Of a stretch of 64,000 bases of DNA, positions 24,790 to 36,779 are shown piece by piece. Origin of the DNA: Hyperoodon ampullatus (Eukaryota; Chordata; Mammalia; Artiodactyla; Ziphiidae). Positions within the stretch are counted from its first letter, which is position 1. Each line of letters opens with the position of its first letter. The notes beneath the pieces were generated by a model, which was not told where the DNA came from, did not search any database, and saw only the letters and a program-made list of their open reading frames with translations. A program made the translations under genes and the position numbers. The stretch is taken from NCBI GenBank assembly GCA_949752795.1, contig OX457075.1, positions 5,942,001-6,006,000 of the forward strand, read 5' to 3'.

Positions 24790-26800
24790 TTATCTAGCCT
24801 TCCTTCAGTTCCATAAATTCCTAATATTTTTGCAATAAATCCCTCTTTTGCTTAATATAACATGTCTTGCTTTCATCTGAATTATCCTGATATGCAACAT
24901 TTATGTAAGTGATTCATCTTACCCTTGGAAGGGTGAGTAAGAAAAACACTTCTAGAAGATATGCATTGGAAAAAGGGATCAGAAATCACCTGTCTCTTTC
25001 TTCTAAGTCAGGTTGCGTTAAATTTGACTTGTGTTTTCCTTTCTGCTGAGCACAATTATACATTTCACACACACCCCCTCACCGCCAGATCCCATCCCAT
25101 GCCCCTGTGTCTTCATCTGTCGGGACAATCAGAGTCATCTTTATCTTTGGTAAAGAAGACACTACGTTTTTATAACACTTACCGGACTTTTATGGTTGGT
25201 TGCAAGGGGCAGAGAGTCACCGAGCTAGTTAAGCACCCATAGCTCAGTTGGAGAATATTCATTTCTTTCGTGTAGAGTATTTTGGGAAATGGGCTTTCCA
25301 TAGATATCCAAAATCAGGATCTTGAAACTGTATTTTTTGAGTCAAAGTGATTATTCACGGACTTTCTTTGAAATTGTCTAGTGTCCCTTCTTCGGCATGA
25401 ATCAAATATTCAAAATGTAGGTGCTTCTCTCTGTCTTTTCTACTGTCGCTTGTTTGACTCCAGATCCCAAGAGGACAGGGTAACACAGTACAAAACATGG
25501 CCCGTTTGTTATCAGGAACCATAGGTGGAGCAGATTTCCTTAGAAGGGAATGTGAAGAGAGCAGGAAATGACCAACATCACGAACGTGGCTTTGCTTGGA
25601 GAAGCCTGGGAAAGCTTCCAACCCCGCTGACCTGTCGCACTGCTTGAAATCTCATCTGTACTCCTTTTCAGTTGAACACATCTTGGGTTTCAGAATGCAG
25701 ACATACCACTGGAGTACTAATGTGGACATACTCCTTCAATTAGGGTATTTTCTTTTCGAGGGTTACCTGATATTCTGAATGAGGATTCAATCTCATCTGT
25801 CCAGGCATAGACACAACCTGTGTGCTTTCAGGACAAGTGAGAAAAGTAAAGAAAACCAGGAATGGGATGAGATAGAATGTGAGCTTAAATGGGCTGGTGG
25901 GCTTCAATGGGCTGGGATCATGGGGGCAAGTGAGACTCCAAAACATACTTAGGAAAAAAAAACAGAGCCAAGGGCGTGGTCAGTATGAGAAACCTGTTTA
26001 CCACCAGGGAGGTTATAAAACCTTATCCTGGAATCTGTGAGTGTGAAATTCCGTTGATAGCTTTGAGGTCACATCTAGCAGAGTTTAAGAAGGAAGCCAG
26101 ATACAAATTCCAAGACAGGTACATAGCGAGGAGAAATAGCTGTAGACAGCAGTTCATTGTGTCTAGGCTTTTTTTTTCTTAATGTAATTTAATGTATTGG
26201 CGTAGGTAACTGGGAAGTCCAAGGGCAGAGCTGGCTTCAGTTGCTATGGCTTGGAAGGTGTTTTCTAGGTTCACTCTCTCTCCCTCCCACGTCTTCAGGC
26301 CCCTCCCCTCCCCCTCTTGATTCCCTTCTCTTTTTTTGTTGGTTTTGTTCTCAGACAGGCTCTGTCCACAGACATCCCCAAAGTGACTTTTCCATTAATT
26401 TCTCTCAGCACCCAGATATCTAAAGTAAGAAAAGTGTCCATTGACCCTGTGGGTCCCAAGCCTATCCCCATGGCCTGGGTAACAGAGCACACTCTGTTCA
26501 AATGTGATCACGTCACCTATCCGCCTCTGTGGGCAGGAGAATTGGAATTGGCTCCACGGTAATACATGAGATGGAAAAAAGCCACTCTCACCTTGACCTT
26601 AAAGGACTCATGGGACTGGAAGGTGCTCTTACAGGTAAGATAGAGCCAGGCTGGGGAATTAGGACTTGGGCATAAAAGCATTAAAATGCTTGAGGGATGA
26701 CATAAAAGTAAACACAGATGGGGGAAGGCACTGTAGACCAAAAACGTTTCCTTCAGCGTTTTGCCAGAAAAGATGTGTGTGGGAGAGAAACCGTGCAACT
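24790..26800. other. No gene recognised
   Basis: About 2 kb with no supported gene. Frames of 60-117 codons occur on both strands without homology that I recognise. Confidence 0.4.
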
Positions 26801-26807
26801 CAGATTG

Positions 26808-26867
26808 GGACTTGAACCCACGGGCTGGGACTCGAACCCAGCCAAAACCCAGATTGGGACTTGAACC
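26808..26867 (-). repeat. Three tRNA T-arm / B-box-like motifs
   Basis: On the minus strand GGTTCAAGTCC, GGTTCGAGTCC and GGTTCAAGTCC lie at 26867-26857, 26838-26828 and 26818-26808. All fit the Pol III B-box consensus GGTTCRANYCC closely. The two outer copies also share flanks ('cagattgggacttgaaccca'). They lie just 3' of the LTR at 26896-27387. Confidence 0.75.
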
Positions 26868-26895
26868 CACATTCTTTTAACTGAGATCACACACC

Positions 26896-27387
26896 TGGTC
26901 TCAGGACTTAATGAAGCTCAGGTTCTTGATGTCTCATCGCAGAAAGACTTCAGTGAGAGACAAAGTGATAGGTAAGGAGTGGATTTATTTAGAGAGAAAC
27001 ACACTCCACAGACAGAGTGTGGGCCATCTAGAAGGCCCTGTGGTATGGGGTTGTCAGTTTTTATAGGAGTGAGTAATTTCATAGGCTAATTAGTGGGAAG
27101 AGTATTCCAGCTATTTTGGGGAAAGGGTGGGGATGGGGGGTTTCCAGAAATTGGGCCACTGCCCACTTTCTGACCGTTATGGTCGGCCTTAGAACTGTCA
27201 TGGCACCTGTGGGTATGTCATTTAGCATGCTGATGTGTTGCACTGAGAAGATACTAAGGCTCAAGGTCTAGTGGAAGCCGATTCATCCTCCATCTTGGAC
27301 TTATTTGGTTCTAATCAGTTTATATCGTGTCCTCAGGCTATGTCATTCTTTTAAAGGTTGTGCCCTGCCCCCTTCCCTCCTGTTTCA
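26896..27387 (-). mobile_element. Probable endogenous-retrovirus LTR
   Basis: About 492 bp with minus-strand ends TGAAACAGG (27387) and CCTGAGACCA (26896), the TG...CA ends expected for an LTR. I see no retroviral coding sequence beside it and no clear target duplication. The family is not assigned. Confidence 0.5.
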
Positions 27388-27910
27388 GGAGGAGGCCACA
27401 CATGGAACAATTTTGACATACAGATGCCACACTGGGATAGTGACACAGAAGATCAAAGGAGGAAACAGGGGAGCTCTGTTTCCCTCTGTCCACACCAGGC
27501 TGTCTCTGCACTTAACAGTTACCCCTAGGGAGTGCTGACATGGAGTTAAAGTCATCCAACTGAGGAAGAAATGGAAAACATATGTGCTAGGCCAGCCTGG
27601 AATACTCCTCAGCACTTAAGTGAAGAAACTGAAAATCTGGACCCTGGAATAGCTTTTAGCTATGCTTAAAACATGTGTGAAATAGCAAAGGAACAGGTCA
27701 AGAGTATAGCTCACAGAGCAAGTCCTATTAAAATACTTTGTACTCACGGAGTGACGGATGTTTTGGAGCTTTTCACCTGGTAACAACACCAAAAGCTAAA
27801 GCATCATTTTATGCCTGAATCTCATGGTTTTTAGATATAAGACAAGGCACAGAGTTAGTTCTGGTGTTTTGAAAGTTGCCCTATATCACTAGTAGTTGAT
27901 CCACACTCTT

Positions 27911-27954
27911 CTTTTTTTTTTAAAAAACATCTTTATGGGAGTATAATTGCTTTA
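27911..27954 (-). mobile_element. Ultra-short L1 3' end insertion
   Basis: Only about 44 bp: a T-rich start followed by 'atctttatgggagtataatt', the extreme L1 3' end. A 13-bp target duplication with one mismatch flanks it (gatccacactctt at 27898-27910, gatccacattctt at 27955-27967). Confidence 0.85.
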
Positions 27955-27999
27955 GATCCACATTCTTTATCTGACTTTCTGTGTAGGATCACAGCTCTC

Positions 28000-28095
28000 T
28001 GAGGACATGTCTTGAGACTATGCTATATGTATAGAGTATAGAATGTATAGAATCTAGTGCCTGACATGTAAAAGGTGCTCTAAAATTTATCATAA
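28000..28095 (+). repeat. L2-like 3' end
   Basis: 'gaatctagtgcctgacatgt' followed by 'aaaaggtgctctaaaattta' resembles the L2 3' end. Confidence 0.4.
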
Positions 28096-28176
28096 GATGA
28101 TATAGAAATGAATGCTCTAAAGACAGGCATCTGAAATATGTCTGGTTTGGAAGCATAAAATCTAGTGTCTATTGTT

Positions 28177-28384
28177 ATTTTGGGTTTTTTTTGTGGTATG
28201 CGGGCCTCTCACTGTTGTGGCCTCTCCCATTGCGGAGCACAGGCTCCGGACGCGTAGGCTCAGCAGCCATGGCTCACGGGCCCAGCCGCTCCGCGGCATG
28301 TGGGATCTTCCCCGACCGGGGCATGAACCCGTGTCCCCTGCATCGGCAGACGGACTCTCAACCACTGTGCCACCAGGGAAGCCC
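28177..28384 (-). mobile_element. CHR-type tRNA-derived SINE
   Basis: Reverse-complement copy with a short T-rich tail. The perfect 12-bp direct repeat gtgtctattgtt flanks it at 28165-28176 and 28385-28396. Confidence 0.96.
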
Positions 28385-28889
28385 GTGTCTATTGTTCTTA
28401 TCCCTTTCTAAAATCACAAAATGATTTTACTGGGCTCTGTATGAAAGATCATATGCTAACACTGATTCAGCCCCTTAGCTGTAAGCGGCACCCACATCAG
28501 ACGGCTCTTTGACAGTGTGGCTGAGAATTTTAGTCTAGGATCTACCCCTCTGTACTTGGGACAGGAAATCAAGCCTTCCTTTCCTCTTTGGACAGAATAA
28601 TCGAGGTATATAGCTTTTTGATAATACCATTAGGGTTTCAGAAATGGGCACTAAATGAAGCCATGCAGAACCCTGTGGGGCTCCTGGGCACAGAAGTCTT
28701 TCAAACAGTCGCTAATCAGGAAAGGGAGGGGATGCAGAGGCAAGGGAGGAGCAGTCAAGAAACAATAGTGCAGCCTTGGGGCAGGGTCTTGGTTCCGCCT
28801 CAAGGGATACACATGACAATGTCTTTGAGCTCTTCCGTAGCGCAAAACCCCCTATCAGATGGAAGATGTTCCAGAGAAAGGGTCACACT

Positions 28890-29172
28890 TTGATAAACAC
28901 AAGAAGCTCATAACAGGAGACCACCTGAGGCCAGACTAAAGGGCACACACCCTGATCCTTATCAGCAACACTGCCCTTGAACCATTGCTATGAAACTCCT
29001 CACCAAATCCCCCAAGTTGGACACAGAGTTTTCAGAGGCACGAGCCTGCTGTGTCCCCCCTTTGCCTGGCAAAGCAATAAAGCTATTCTTTTCTACTTCA
29101 TCCAAAACTCTGTCTCCAAGATTCAATTCAGTTCTGCTGCACAGAGGCCAAGTTTTTGGTATCATAAAGAAA
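28890..29172 (+). mobile_element. Probable 3' part of a retroviral LTR
   Basis: 'ctggcaaagcaataaagcta' holds an AATAAA signal. It is followed by 'ccaaaactctgtctccaaga' and 'ctgctgcacagaggccaagt', the order seen at the R-U5 end of mammalian class I endogenous-retrovirus LTRs. The 5' border is unclear and could lie near 28600. Confidence 0.5.
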
Positions 29173-29819
29173 CACCAAACCAAATCTTGTTCTGCTTTCT
29201 CCACCCAGGGCAGCCCTGTTGAAAGCTGGGGAACATATTTCAAAGCCACATCTGTGGAATTCCTCTGTCACTGCTGCAGTAAAGGGTGATTTATGGTGAT
29301 GCCTGTCCTTGGTTTATCCCAGAGCTAGGAGGACAGATTACAAAGGCACTTTGTATTACTATCTCTCTCACCATCGAGGAGTCCTAGAGGTGACCACAAG
29401 GATGGGCATGGTGGAGAAGATGCTATATTAATGGTGATTTTTATTGAGAACAAAAGGGGACCTCTGCTTTTCTCTTCTGTTCTCTTTTCTCTCTGTAAGG
29501 GGACTTCTGGCAATTGGTATTGCCATTGCTCCTGACATTTAAATGAAAGACTTCTGAAGTAACTGGCACTGTTTATGGAGTATGAATTAAAGATGGAGTT
29601 AAGTGGCCTGACTCACTGGCGATTGATGGGTGATTCACTGCAGGGGAATCACTCCCCAAAGCCCTTAGTGTAGAGTCACCAATTAGGACCATCACATTGG
29701 GACCCTGTGTCTCTGTGTTTAGGCGGCCAGAGCAGCACAGAAGCTCAGAAATGGACACTGGGACAGAAGAAAAAGCTACAGAAAGCTGAGGCCAATGGAC
29801 TGGGTCTGTTTAAAATAAA

Positions 29820-31970
29820 GAACGTTGAAAAAGACAAGGAAGGACACCACATAATGATCGAGGGATCAATCCAAGAAGATATAACAATTATATATGCACC
29901 CAACATAGAGCACCTCAATACATAAGGCAACTGCTAACAGCTATAAAAGAGGAAATCGATAATAACACAGTAATAGTAGGGGACTTTAACACCTCACTTA
30001 CACCAATGGACAGATCAACCAGACAGAAAATTAATAAGGAAACACAAGCTTTAAATGACACAATAGACCAGATAGATTTAACTGGTATTTATAAGACATT
30101 CCATCCAAAAACAGCAGATTACACTTTCTTCTCAAGTGCACATGGAACATTCTCCAGGATAGATCACATCTTGCGTCACAAATCAAGCCTCAGTAAATTG
30201 AAGAAAATTGAAGTCATATCAAGGATCTTTTCTTACCACAACATTATGAGATTAGAAATCAATTACAGTGAAAAAAACGTAAATAACCAAGAGATCACTG
30301 AAGAAATCAAAGAGGAAATCAAAAAATACCTAGAGACAAATGACAATGAAAACACGATGATCCAAAATCTATGGGATGCAGCAAAAGCAGTTCTAAGAGG
30401 GAAGTTTTCAAGCCTACCTTAAGAAACAAGAAAAATCTCAAATAAACAATCTAACCTTACACTAAAGGAACTAGAGAAAGAAGAATAAACAAAATCCAAA
30501 GTTAGTAGAAGGAAAGAAGTCATAAAGATCAGAGCAGAAATAAATGAAATAGAAACAAAGAAAAGAATAGCAAAGATCAATAAAACTAAAAGCTGGTTCT
30601 TTGAGAAGATAAACAAAATTGATAAAACTTTAGCCAGACTCATCAAGAAAAAGAGGGAGAGGACTCAAATCAATACAATTAGAGATGAAAAAGGAGACGT
30701 TACAACAGACACCACAGAAATACAAAGCATCATAAAAGACTACTACAAGCAACTATATGCCAATAAAATGGACAACTCGGAAGAAATGGACAAATTCTTA
30801 GAAAGGTGTAATCTTCCAAGACTGTACCAGGAAGAAATAGAAAATATGAACAGATCAATCACAAGTAATGAAATTGAAACTGTGATTAAAAATCTTCCAA
30901 CAAACAAAAGTCCAGGACCAGATGGCTTCACACGTGAATTCTACCAAACATTTACAGAAGAGCTAACACCTATCCTTCTCAAACTCCTCCAAAATATTGC
31001 AGAGGAAGGAATACTCTCAAACTCATTCTATGAGGCCACCATTACCCTGATACCAAAACCAGACAAAGATACTACAAAAAAAGAAAATTACAGACCAATA
31101 TCACTGATGAATATGGATGCAAAAATCCTCAACAAAATACTAGCACACAGAATCCAACAACCCATTAAAAGGATCATACACCATGAGCAAGTGGGATTTA
31201 TCCCAGGGATGCAAGGATTCTTCAATATATGCAAATCAATCAATGTGATATACCATATGAACAAATTAAAGAATAAAAACCATATGATCACCTCAATAGA
31301 TGCAGTAAAAGCTTTTGACAAAATTCAACACCTATTTATGATAAGAACTCTCCAGAAAGTGGGCATAGAGGGAACCTACCTCAACATAATAAAGGCCATA
31401 TATGACAAACCCACAGCAGACATCATTCTCAACAGTGAAAAACGAAAGCACTTCCTCTAAGATCAGGAACAAGACAAGGATGTCCTCTCTCGCCATTATT
31501 ATTCAACAAAGTTTTGGAAGTCCTAGCCACGGCAATCAGAGAAGAAAAAGAAATAAAAGGAATCCAAATTGGAAAAGAAGAAGTAAAACTGTCGCTGTTT
31601 GCAGATGACATGATACTATACATAGAGAATCCTAAAGATGCCACCAGAAAGCTACTACAGCTAATCAATGAATTTGGTAAAGTTTCAGGATACAAAATTA
31701 ATGCACAGAAATCTCTTGCATTCTTATACACTAACAAGGAAAGATCAGGAAGGGAAATTAAGGAAACAATCCCATTCACAATTGCAACAAAAAGAATAAG
31801 ATACCTAGGAATAAACCTACCTAAGGAGGTAAAAGACCTGTACTCAGAAAACTATAAGACACTGATGGAAGAAATCAAAGATGACACAAACAGATAGAGA
31901 GATATACCATGTTCTTGGATTGGAAGAGTCAATATTGTCAAAATGACTATACTACCCAAAGCAAGCTACA
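29820..31970 (+). mobile_element. Broken L1 ORF2 (endonuclease and reverse transcriptase)
   Basis: L1 ORF2 encodes an endonuclease/reverse transcriptase that copies L1 RNA into DNA. Frames in order: the endonuclease part at 29826-30420 (VGDFN, '[16 protein letters not shown]'), a linker with stops, the reverse-transcriptase fingers/palm at 30768-31460 (SPGPDGF, '[20 protein letters not shown]', [22 protein letters not shown]) and the catalytic FADD motif near 31600 in the frame 31514-31897. A frame break near 31460 and a stop near 31897 disable it. The 5' end, the C-terminal part and the poly(A) tail are missing, so it cannot move on its own. Confidence 0.95.
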
Positions 31971-32164
31971 GAACCTTGCAGATCCTCCAGCCCAGCTCAC
32001 TCTCTTCACAATTGAAGACCCTGGGTCTCAGTGAGGAGGGGTAACTGGCCTACGATGGGCAGGCAGAGGGAAGCAATACAACCGTCCCACCAGGCAGTTT
32101 ATATTTATTCACAGAAGAATCCTGATTTATATGTAACATTTTTCCAGTGCTGTCTTTTCTCACT

Positions 32165-32263
32165 AACTTTTTCTTTTTTAATTTTTACTTTATGTTGGAG
32201 TATGGTGGATTTACAATGTTGTATTAGTTTCAGGTGTACAGCAAAGTGATTCAGTTTTATATA

Positions 32264-32313
<50 letters not shown>

Positions 32314-32600
32314 TCCATTATTTTTCAGAATCTTTTCCCATACAGGTTAATGTACAGTATTGAGTAGAGTTCTCTGTGCTATACAGTAGGTCCTTGTAGT
32401 TTATTTTATATATAGTGTGAATCCCAAACTCCTAATTTATCGCTCTCCCTCCTACCCACTCCTTCCCCTTTGGTAATGATAAGTTTGTTTTCTGTCTGTG
32501 AGTCTGTTTCTGTTTTGTAAATAAGTTCATTTGTATCATTTTTTAGATTCCACATATAAGTGATATCATATGATATTTGTCTTTCTCTGTCTGAACTTTT
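32165..32600 (-). mobile_element. 5'-truncated L1 3' end with expanded (TA)n
   Basis: Reverse-complement L1 3' end ('gtggatttacaatgttgtat', 'gtgctatacagtaggtcctt', 'agattccacatataagtgat'). The AT-rich part of the L1 has expanded into a TA microsatellite of about 46 bp at 32260-32306. Confidence 0.88.
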
Positions 32601-32937
32601 GAAGGCGTATTTTATCCATTAATTTTAGCACCACTTAAGAAATATGCCAAACTTGTTTCAACTCAAGTACCAGAATCAGTCTCCCCTCAGATAAAATCAT
32701 GGTTAGTCAGCAGTTGATTTGGAATTTTGCCATTTTGAGGAAACTCTTCATCTCCTTTCCTGTGTCTTTTGGCCCAAGCTGTCTTGCATTTTTTACTATG
32801 TCCTTCGTTTAACAGTAGTATTGCTTTTTCTTTTTTTTCCTGAAACTTGAATTTGTGTTCTATTTCAGTTGAAACTTAATGGTACAAGAGAATGATCAGA
32901 AAGAATTTCCTTTTATATAATAAAGACAAACACTTTT

Positions 32938-33147
32938 TTTTTTTTTTTTTTTTTTGTGGTACGTGGGCCTCTCACTGTTGTGGCCTCTCCCGTTGTGGAG
33001 CACAGGCTCCGGATGCGCAGGCTCAGCGGCCATGGCTCACGGGCCCAGCCGCTCCGCGGCATGTGGGATCTTCCCGGACCGGGGCACGAACCCGCATTCT
33101 CTGCATCGGCAGGCGGACTCTCAACCACTGCGCCACCAGGGAAGCCC
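32938..33147 (-). mobile_element. CHR-type tRNA-derived SINE
   Basis: Reverse-complement copy with a T tail of about 18 bases. The perfect 16-bp target duplication aaagacaaacactttt lies at 32922-32937 and 33148-33163. Confidence 0.97.
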
Positions 33148-33363
33148 AAAGACAAACACTTTTATGCAAGTTTTTGGAGAGGGATGGGTAGCCAGGCCAT
33201 CAGAAAAGACTTAGGCATTTTTTGCTTCTTATTCGGATGATGATAAAGAATTTATGTTTTCTGCTTCAGAAAACAAAACTCTTTTTCATTAAATGTGAGG
33301 TGAATTATAGGTAATGGTTCATGGTATCCTTGCCAACAAGGGAGAGAGGAGAACGCCATTAAC

Positions 33364-33530
33364 CAGTGGGTCTCAAACTTTAGCTTATAATGCCGTCGCC
33401 TGGAAACTTGTTAGAAAAGCAAATGATCAGGTTGAACTCCAAATCTACAGATCAGAAACCCTGGGAGTGCTCCAACCCCATGTTTTATCAAATTCCAGGT
33501 AATTCTGATGTAAGCCTAAAGTTTGAGATA
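33364..33530 (+). mobile_element. MER5-type hAT (Charlie) element
   Basis: Starts 'cagtgggtctcaaactttag' and ends 'taagcctaaagtttgaga'. The two ends are inverted relative to each other, as in MER5A. A mariner-type element follows directly. Confidence 0.7.
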
Positions 33531-33655
33531 TACTGGGTCAGCCAAAAAGTTCGTTCAGTTTTAAGTAAAAATAAAAGATACGTTTTTCATTTTCACAAAG
33601 AACTTTACTGAACACCATATTCACTCACCAAACGAACTTTTTGACCAACCCAATA
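33531..33655. mobile_element. Mariner-type MITE
   Basis: A 125-bp element with terminal inverted repeats of about 25 bp (left 'ctgggtcagccaaaaagttc'; right end 'gaactttttgaccaacccaa') bounded by TA on both sides. These are typical mariner ends and the TA target. The inside is too short to encode a transposase. Confidence 0.9.
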
Positions 33656-35147
33656 GATTGCTGGAAACTTAAGGAATACACCCATTTAAGAATTTACTCC
33701 TGACTATGAGAACAGGTAGAATTTCTTCCAATCTGAGAGCAGCTATTTTACCAAGGCAGGACCTTTTCCATATCAAGGTAGCTGCAAGTTGAAGATAATA
33801 TTACAGCTTTTAGTGCAGGCTGACTGGCCCGAGGGGAGGAATGAGTTGTCAGTGGGCTGTGACTTCATACCCTGCTCCTATCAGACACTATTTGCCTCTC
33901 CCTCCCTTGAAAGTTTACTAGTAACGTTTAATAACTATACTTAAGGCTTTAATCCTATTATATGTCAAATACCTTAGGGAGGAATACTTTCATCCTTTAC
34001 CAATCTCTTATACAATGAACTGAGTTTTGGACTCCTTTCTGAGGAAAAGTTTTGAGAACCATGAAAGACACAGAGAAAATTAGACTATTTAAGGAAGGTA
34101 TAATAAAAATATGTCTTGTTGCCTACCTCAACAGGCATTCATGCCTTCTTCCTTTTTTTTAACAGAATCCTATTTTTTGTTAAGTATACAGCAATTCTGC
34201 CTCTGTTGGAGCTGGGAACGTTATGAGATTAAGATATAGTCAACAGAAAGTAAAATATCCATAGAGGACGTCTTGGAAGTCTTCTAAAAAAAAGAAATTG
34301 TCCGTATTTCCCTTTTTCTTCCCATCACCTGGAAGGCAGATATAAAGGCTGGAGCTCCAGCAGCCATCTTAAACCATGAGGTGGCAGAAACCTCCTGAGA
34401 TGTCTGAGTGGAGAGAGAGCAACTTGAATTATTAACGACTGAATGAAACCAGCATTCCATTCCTAGATATGTTAAAACATGAGAGAGAAACAAACTTCTA
34501 TTCTTGGGATTTTTTTAAAATATAAAATGCAACATGATAGAAGAGATGGTGCCAAGATGGGGGTGGACAGCACAGAAAGGGGAGATTAGGAGTGTGGAAG
34601 CTAAACTTTCCTACTTACAGCTTAGCCAACCCTGTCAAGCAGTAGGGAATTAAATTCCTTCTCCCAGAAAATTAGCTCCCCCTTGCCAACAGGCTTATGA
34701 GTCTTTAACTCTGTAAGTACTAGTTCTAGTTTTTCAAAATCTATAGTATCTCCACTTCCCTCAGAGAGTGTTGTAAGGCCTCACAACAACACTGACATGA
34801 TTTTAGTTATATGTTTTAAAGCTAGATATTTTATATCATTTAGAATCTAGGAGTGGGATTGGAGAAGGTCTTTTATAGTGAACATGACAGTAATCAAACA
34901 GAGTCAGAAAAATATTTCTCTAAAAAGATGACAATGTAATACCATAGAAATTTCTCAGTTTTCTCCGCGGCCTTCCTCCGGGGTTCTTAGGGCAAAAATT
35001 CCCTTCCAGGTGAACAGAAATGAGAGAACAGAAATGAGCCGAACTCTTCTATGACTCTATGCCTCGGGTTTAAGAAAACACATTTCCTTCCACACTGTTC
35101 AACTGTGTGTCTAATAGTCCCTGGAAATTCCTAATAGCACCAATCAT
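33656..35147. other. No gene recognised
   Basis: About 1.5 kb with no supported gene or clear repeat apart from short A/T-rich runs. Confidence 0.4.
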
Positions 35148-35345
35148 AGCAGCAAAGAGTTACATGGTGTTTGCTCTTTGTAGACTCTGGTCCAAATGTT
35201 TTATATACAGTACAGTAACTCATATAATCATCATACCCTGTAATGTATGAATCATCATCACCCTGAAATTGACTCACAAAGATGTCACAGATACATTGAA
35301 TGGAAGAACTGGAATTTGTACCCAGGCAAGTGACATAGAAAGTAG
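35148..35345 (-). repeat. MIR SINE, diverged
   Basis: 'ggtccaaatgttttatatac' followed by 'agtaactcatataatcatca' matches the start of the MIR reverse complement ('acatgtattaactcatttaa'). Confidence 0.5.
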
Positions 35346-35405
35346 GATGTTATGAGGAGATTTCTGTGGGCTTCATGCTCTGTATCGAAATCTCTAATCC
35401 CCAAT

Positions 35406-35613
35406 TTTTTTTTTTTCTTTTTGCGGTACACGGGCCTCTCACTGTTGTGGCCTCTCCTGTTGTGGAGCACAGGCTCCAGACGCGCAGGCTCCCGGCCATG
35501 GCTCACGGGCCCAGCCGCTCCGCGGCATGTGGGATCTTCCCGGACCGGGGCACGAACCCGTGTCCCCTGCATCGGCAGGCGGACTCTCAACCACTGTGCC
35601 ACCAGGGAAGCCC
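35406..35613 (-). mobile_element. CHR-type tRNA-derived SINE, with a small deletion
   Basis: Reverse-complement copy. Near 35488 it reads 'gcaggctcccggccatggct' where most copies read 'ggctcagcggccatggctca', so a few bases are lost. Imperfect flanking repeat ctctaatccccaa / ctctaattccaa. Confidence 0.94.
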
Positions 35614-36149
35614 TCTAATTCCAAATTTGTTTACTACGTGGATACAGGGCATTTTGCAGCATAGAGTCTACGTTTGCTTTTTTTCATTAGCCTCACATCA
35701 GAATTAATTCTCTGTGTTAATTTCTGTATTGGAAATTAATGGACAAGGGAGATGATAAATACAGACTCTTTAAGTTTGTTTTCTTTTTATGCTTGTTTTG
35801 TATTTTAGAAGAAGGGTGAACGTGGTGACAAGGAGCAGATCGGTTAGATGTCACATTGTCTGTTCCTTCTCCTGTCTCTGTCCACCCAAAAGTTCCCCTC
35901 CAGAGTCTGAATACAATTTCAGTGATTGCCCTGATAGGACATGTTTAAGTGAAGCATCTATTTGCCTGTGCAGATTTCATCCCTGCGTTCTTACCACAGT
36001 AGGAATTCCACAGGAGTCACACATGGCTCCGGATGCAGTGGATTGGGATGGGGGGTGAAGGAGGTAAAGAGGAGAGAAATATGTAATCAGTGATATTTTT
36101 CTTTTCTTGTAGGCAAAGCCCCAACTAGTCTCTTTCTAAGCCCAAGGCA

Positions 36150-36290
36150 GTTATTTGGCTGTTCCTGTTTGTAATATTTATGTGATCTTCCTTTTCAATC
36201 CTTAGTTGTGTTATTAATCTTCTTTTCCCAATCCGCCAGCATTTAAGCTTCCTGAGAGTAAAGATTCTCATATAACAGTGGTCACTGAGG
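36150..36290 (+). repeat. L2-like 3' end
   Basis: 'atttaagcttcctgagagta' followed by 'aagattctcatataacagtg' is like the L2 3' end ('taagctccatgagggcaggg'). Weak. Confidence 0.35.
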
Positions 36291-36453
36291 TAGGAAGAAG
36301 AATTCCTCTCCAACTTTCAAAACAACAGAGATTAGAGTTTTCTTTTTGATAAAGGAAACTCTTAAGAAGAGGAATCCAAGTTATCCACAGATCTACCACC
36401 CAGAATATCCCTATTAAAAAATTTACAAATAAATAAAATAAGATTTGCTTTTA

Positions 36454-36774
36454 TTTATTTTTATTTATTTATTTTTGGCTGTGTTGGGTCTTCATTGTTG
36501 TGCACGGGCTTTCTCTACTTGCGGCGAGCGGGAGCTACTCTTCGTTGCGGTGCGCGGGCTTCTCATTGCGGTGGCTTCTCTTGTTGCGGATTACGGGCTC
36601 TAGGCGCGCGGGCTTCAGTAGTTGTGGCTCGTGGGCTCTAGAGCACAGGCTCAGTAGTTGTAGCACACGGGCTTAGTTGCTCCGCGGCATGTGGGATCTT
36701 CCCGGACCAGGGCTCGAAACCGTGTCCCTGCATCGGCAGGCGGACTCTCAACCACTGCGCCACCAGGGAAGCCC
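36454..36774 (-). mobile_element. CHR-type SINE, full long form
   Basis: Has a TTTA-repeat tail, then 'ttggctgtgttgggtcttca', three related internal blocks ('agtagttgtggctcgtgggc' and similar) and the normal head. This is the longest CHR form in the window (about 320 bp). It shows that the short copies lack an internal segment. Confidence 0.94.
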
Positions 36775-36779
36775 TGGTT

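Noticed and set aside
32260..32306. Palindrome like that at 18231
   Set aside because: Only the TA microsatellite is self-complementary. The flanks are normal L1 and do not pair.
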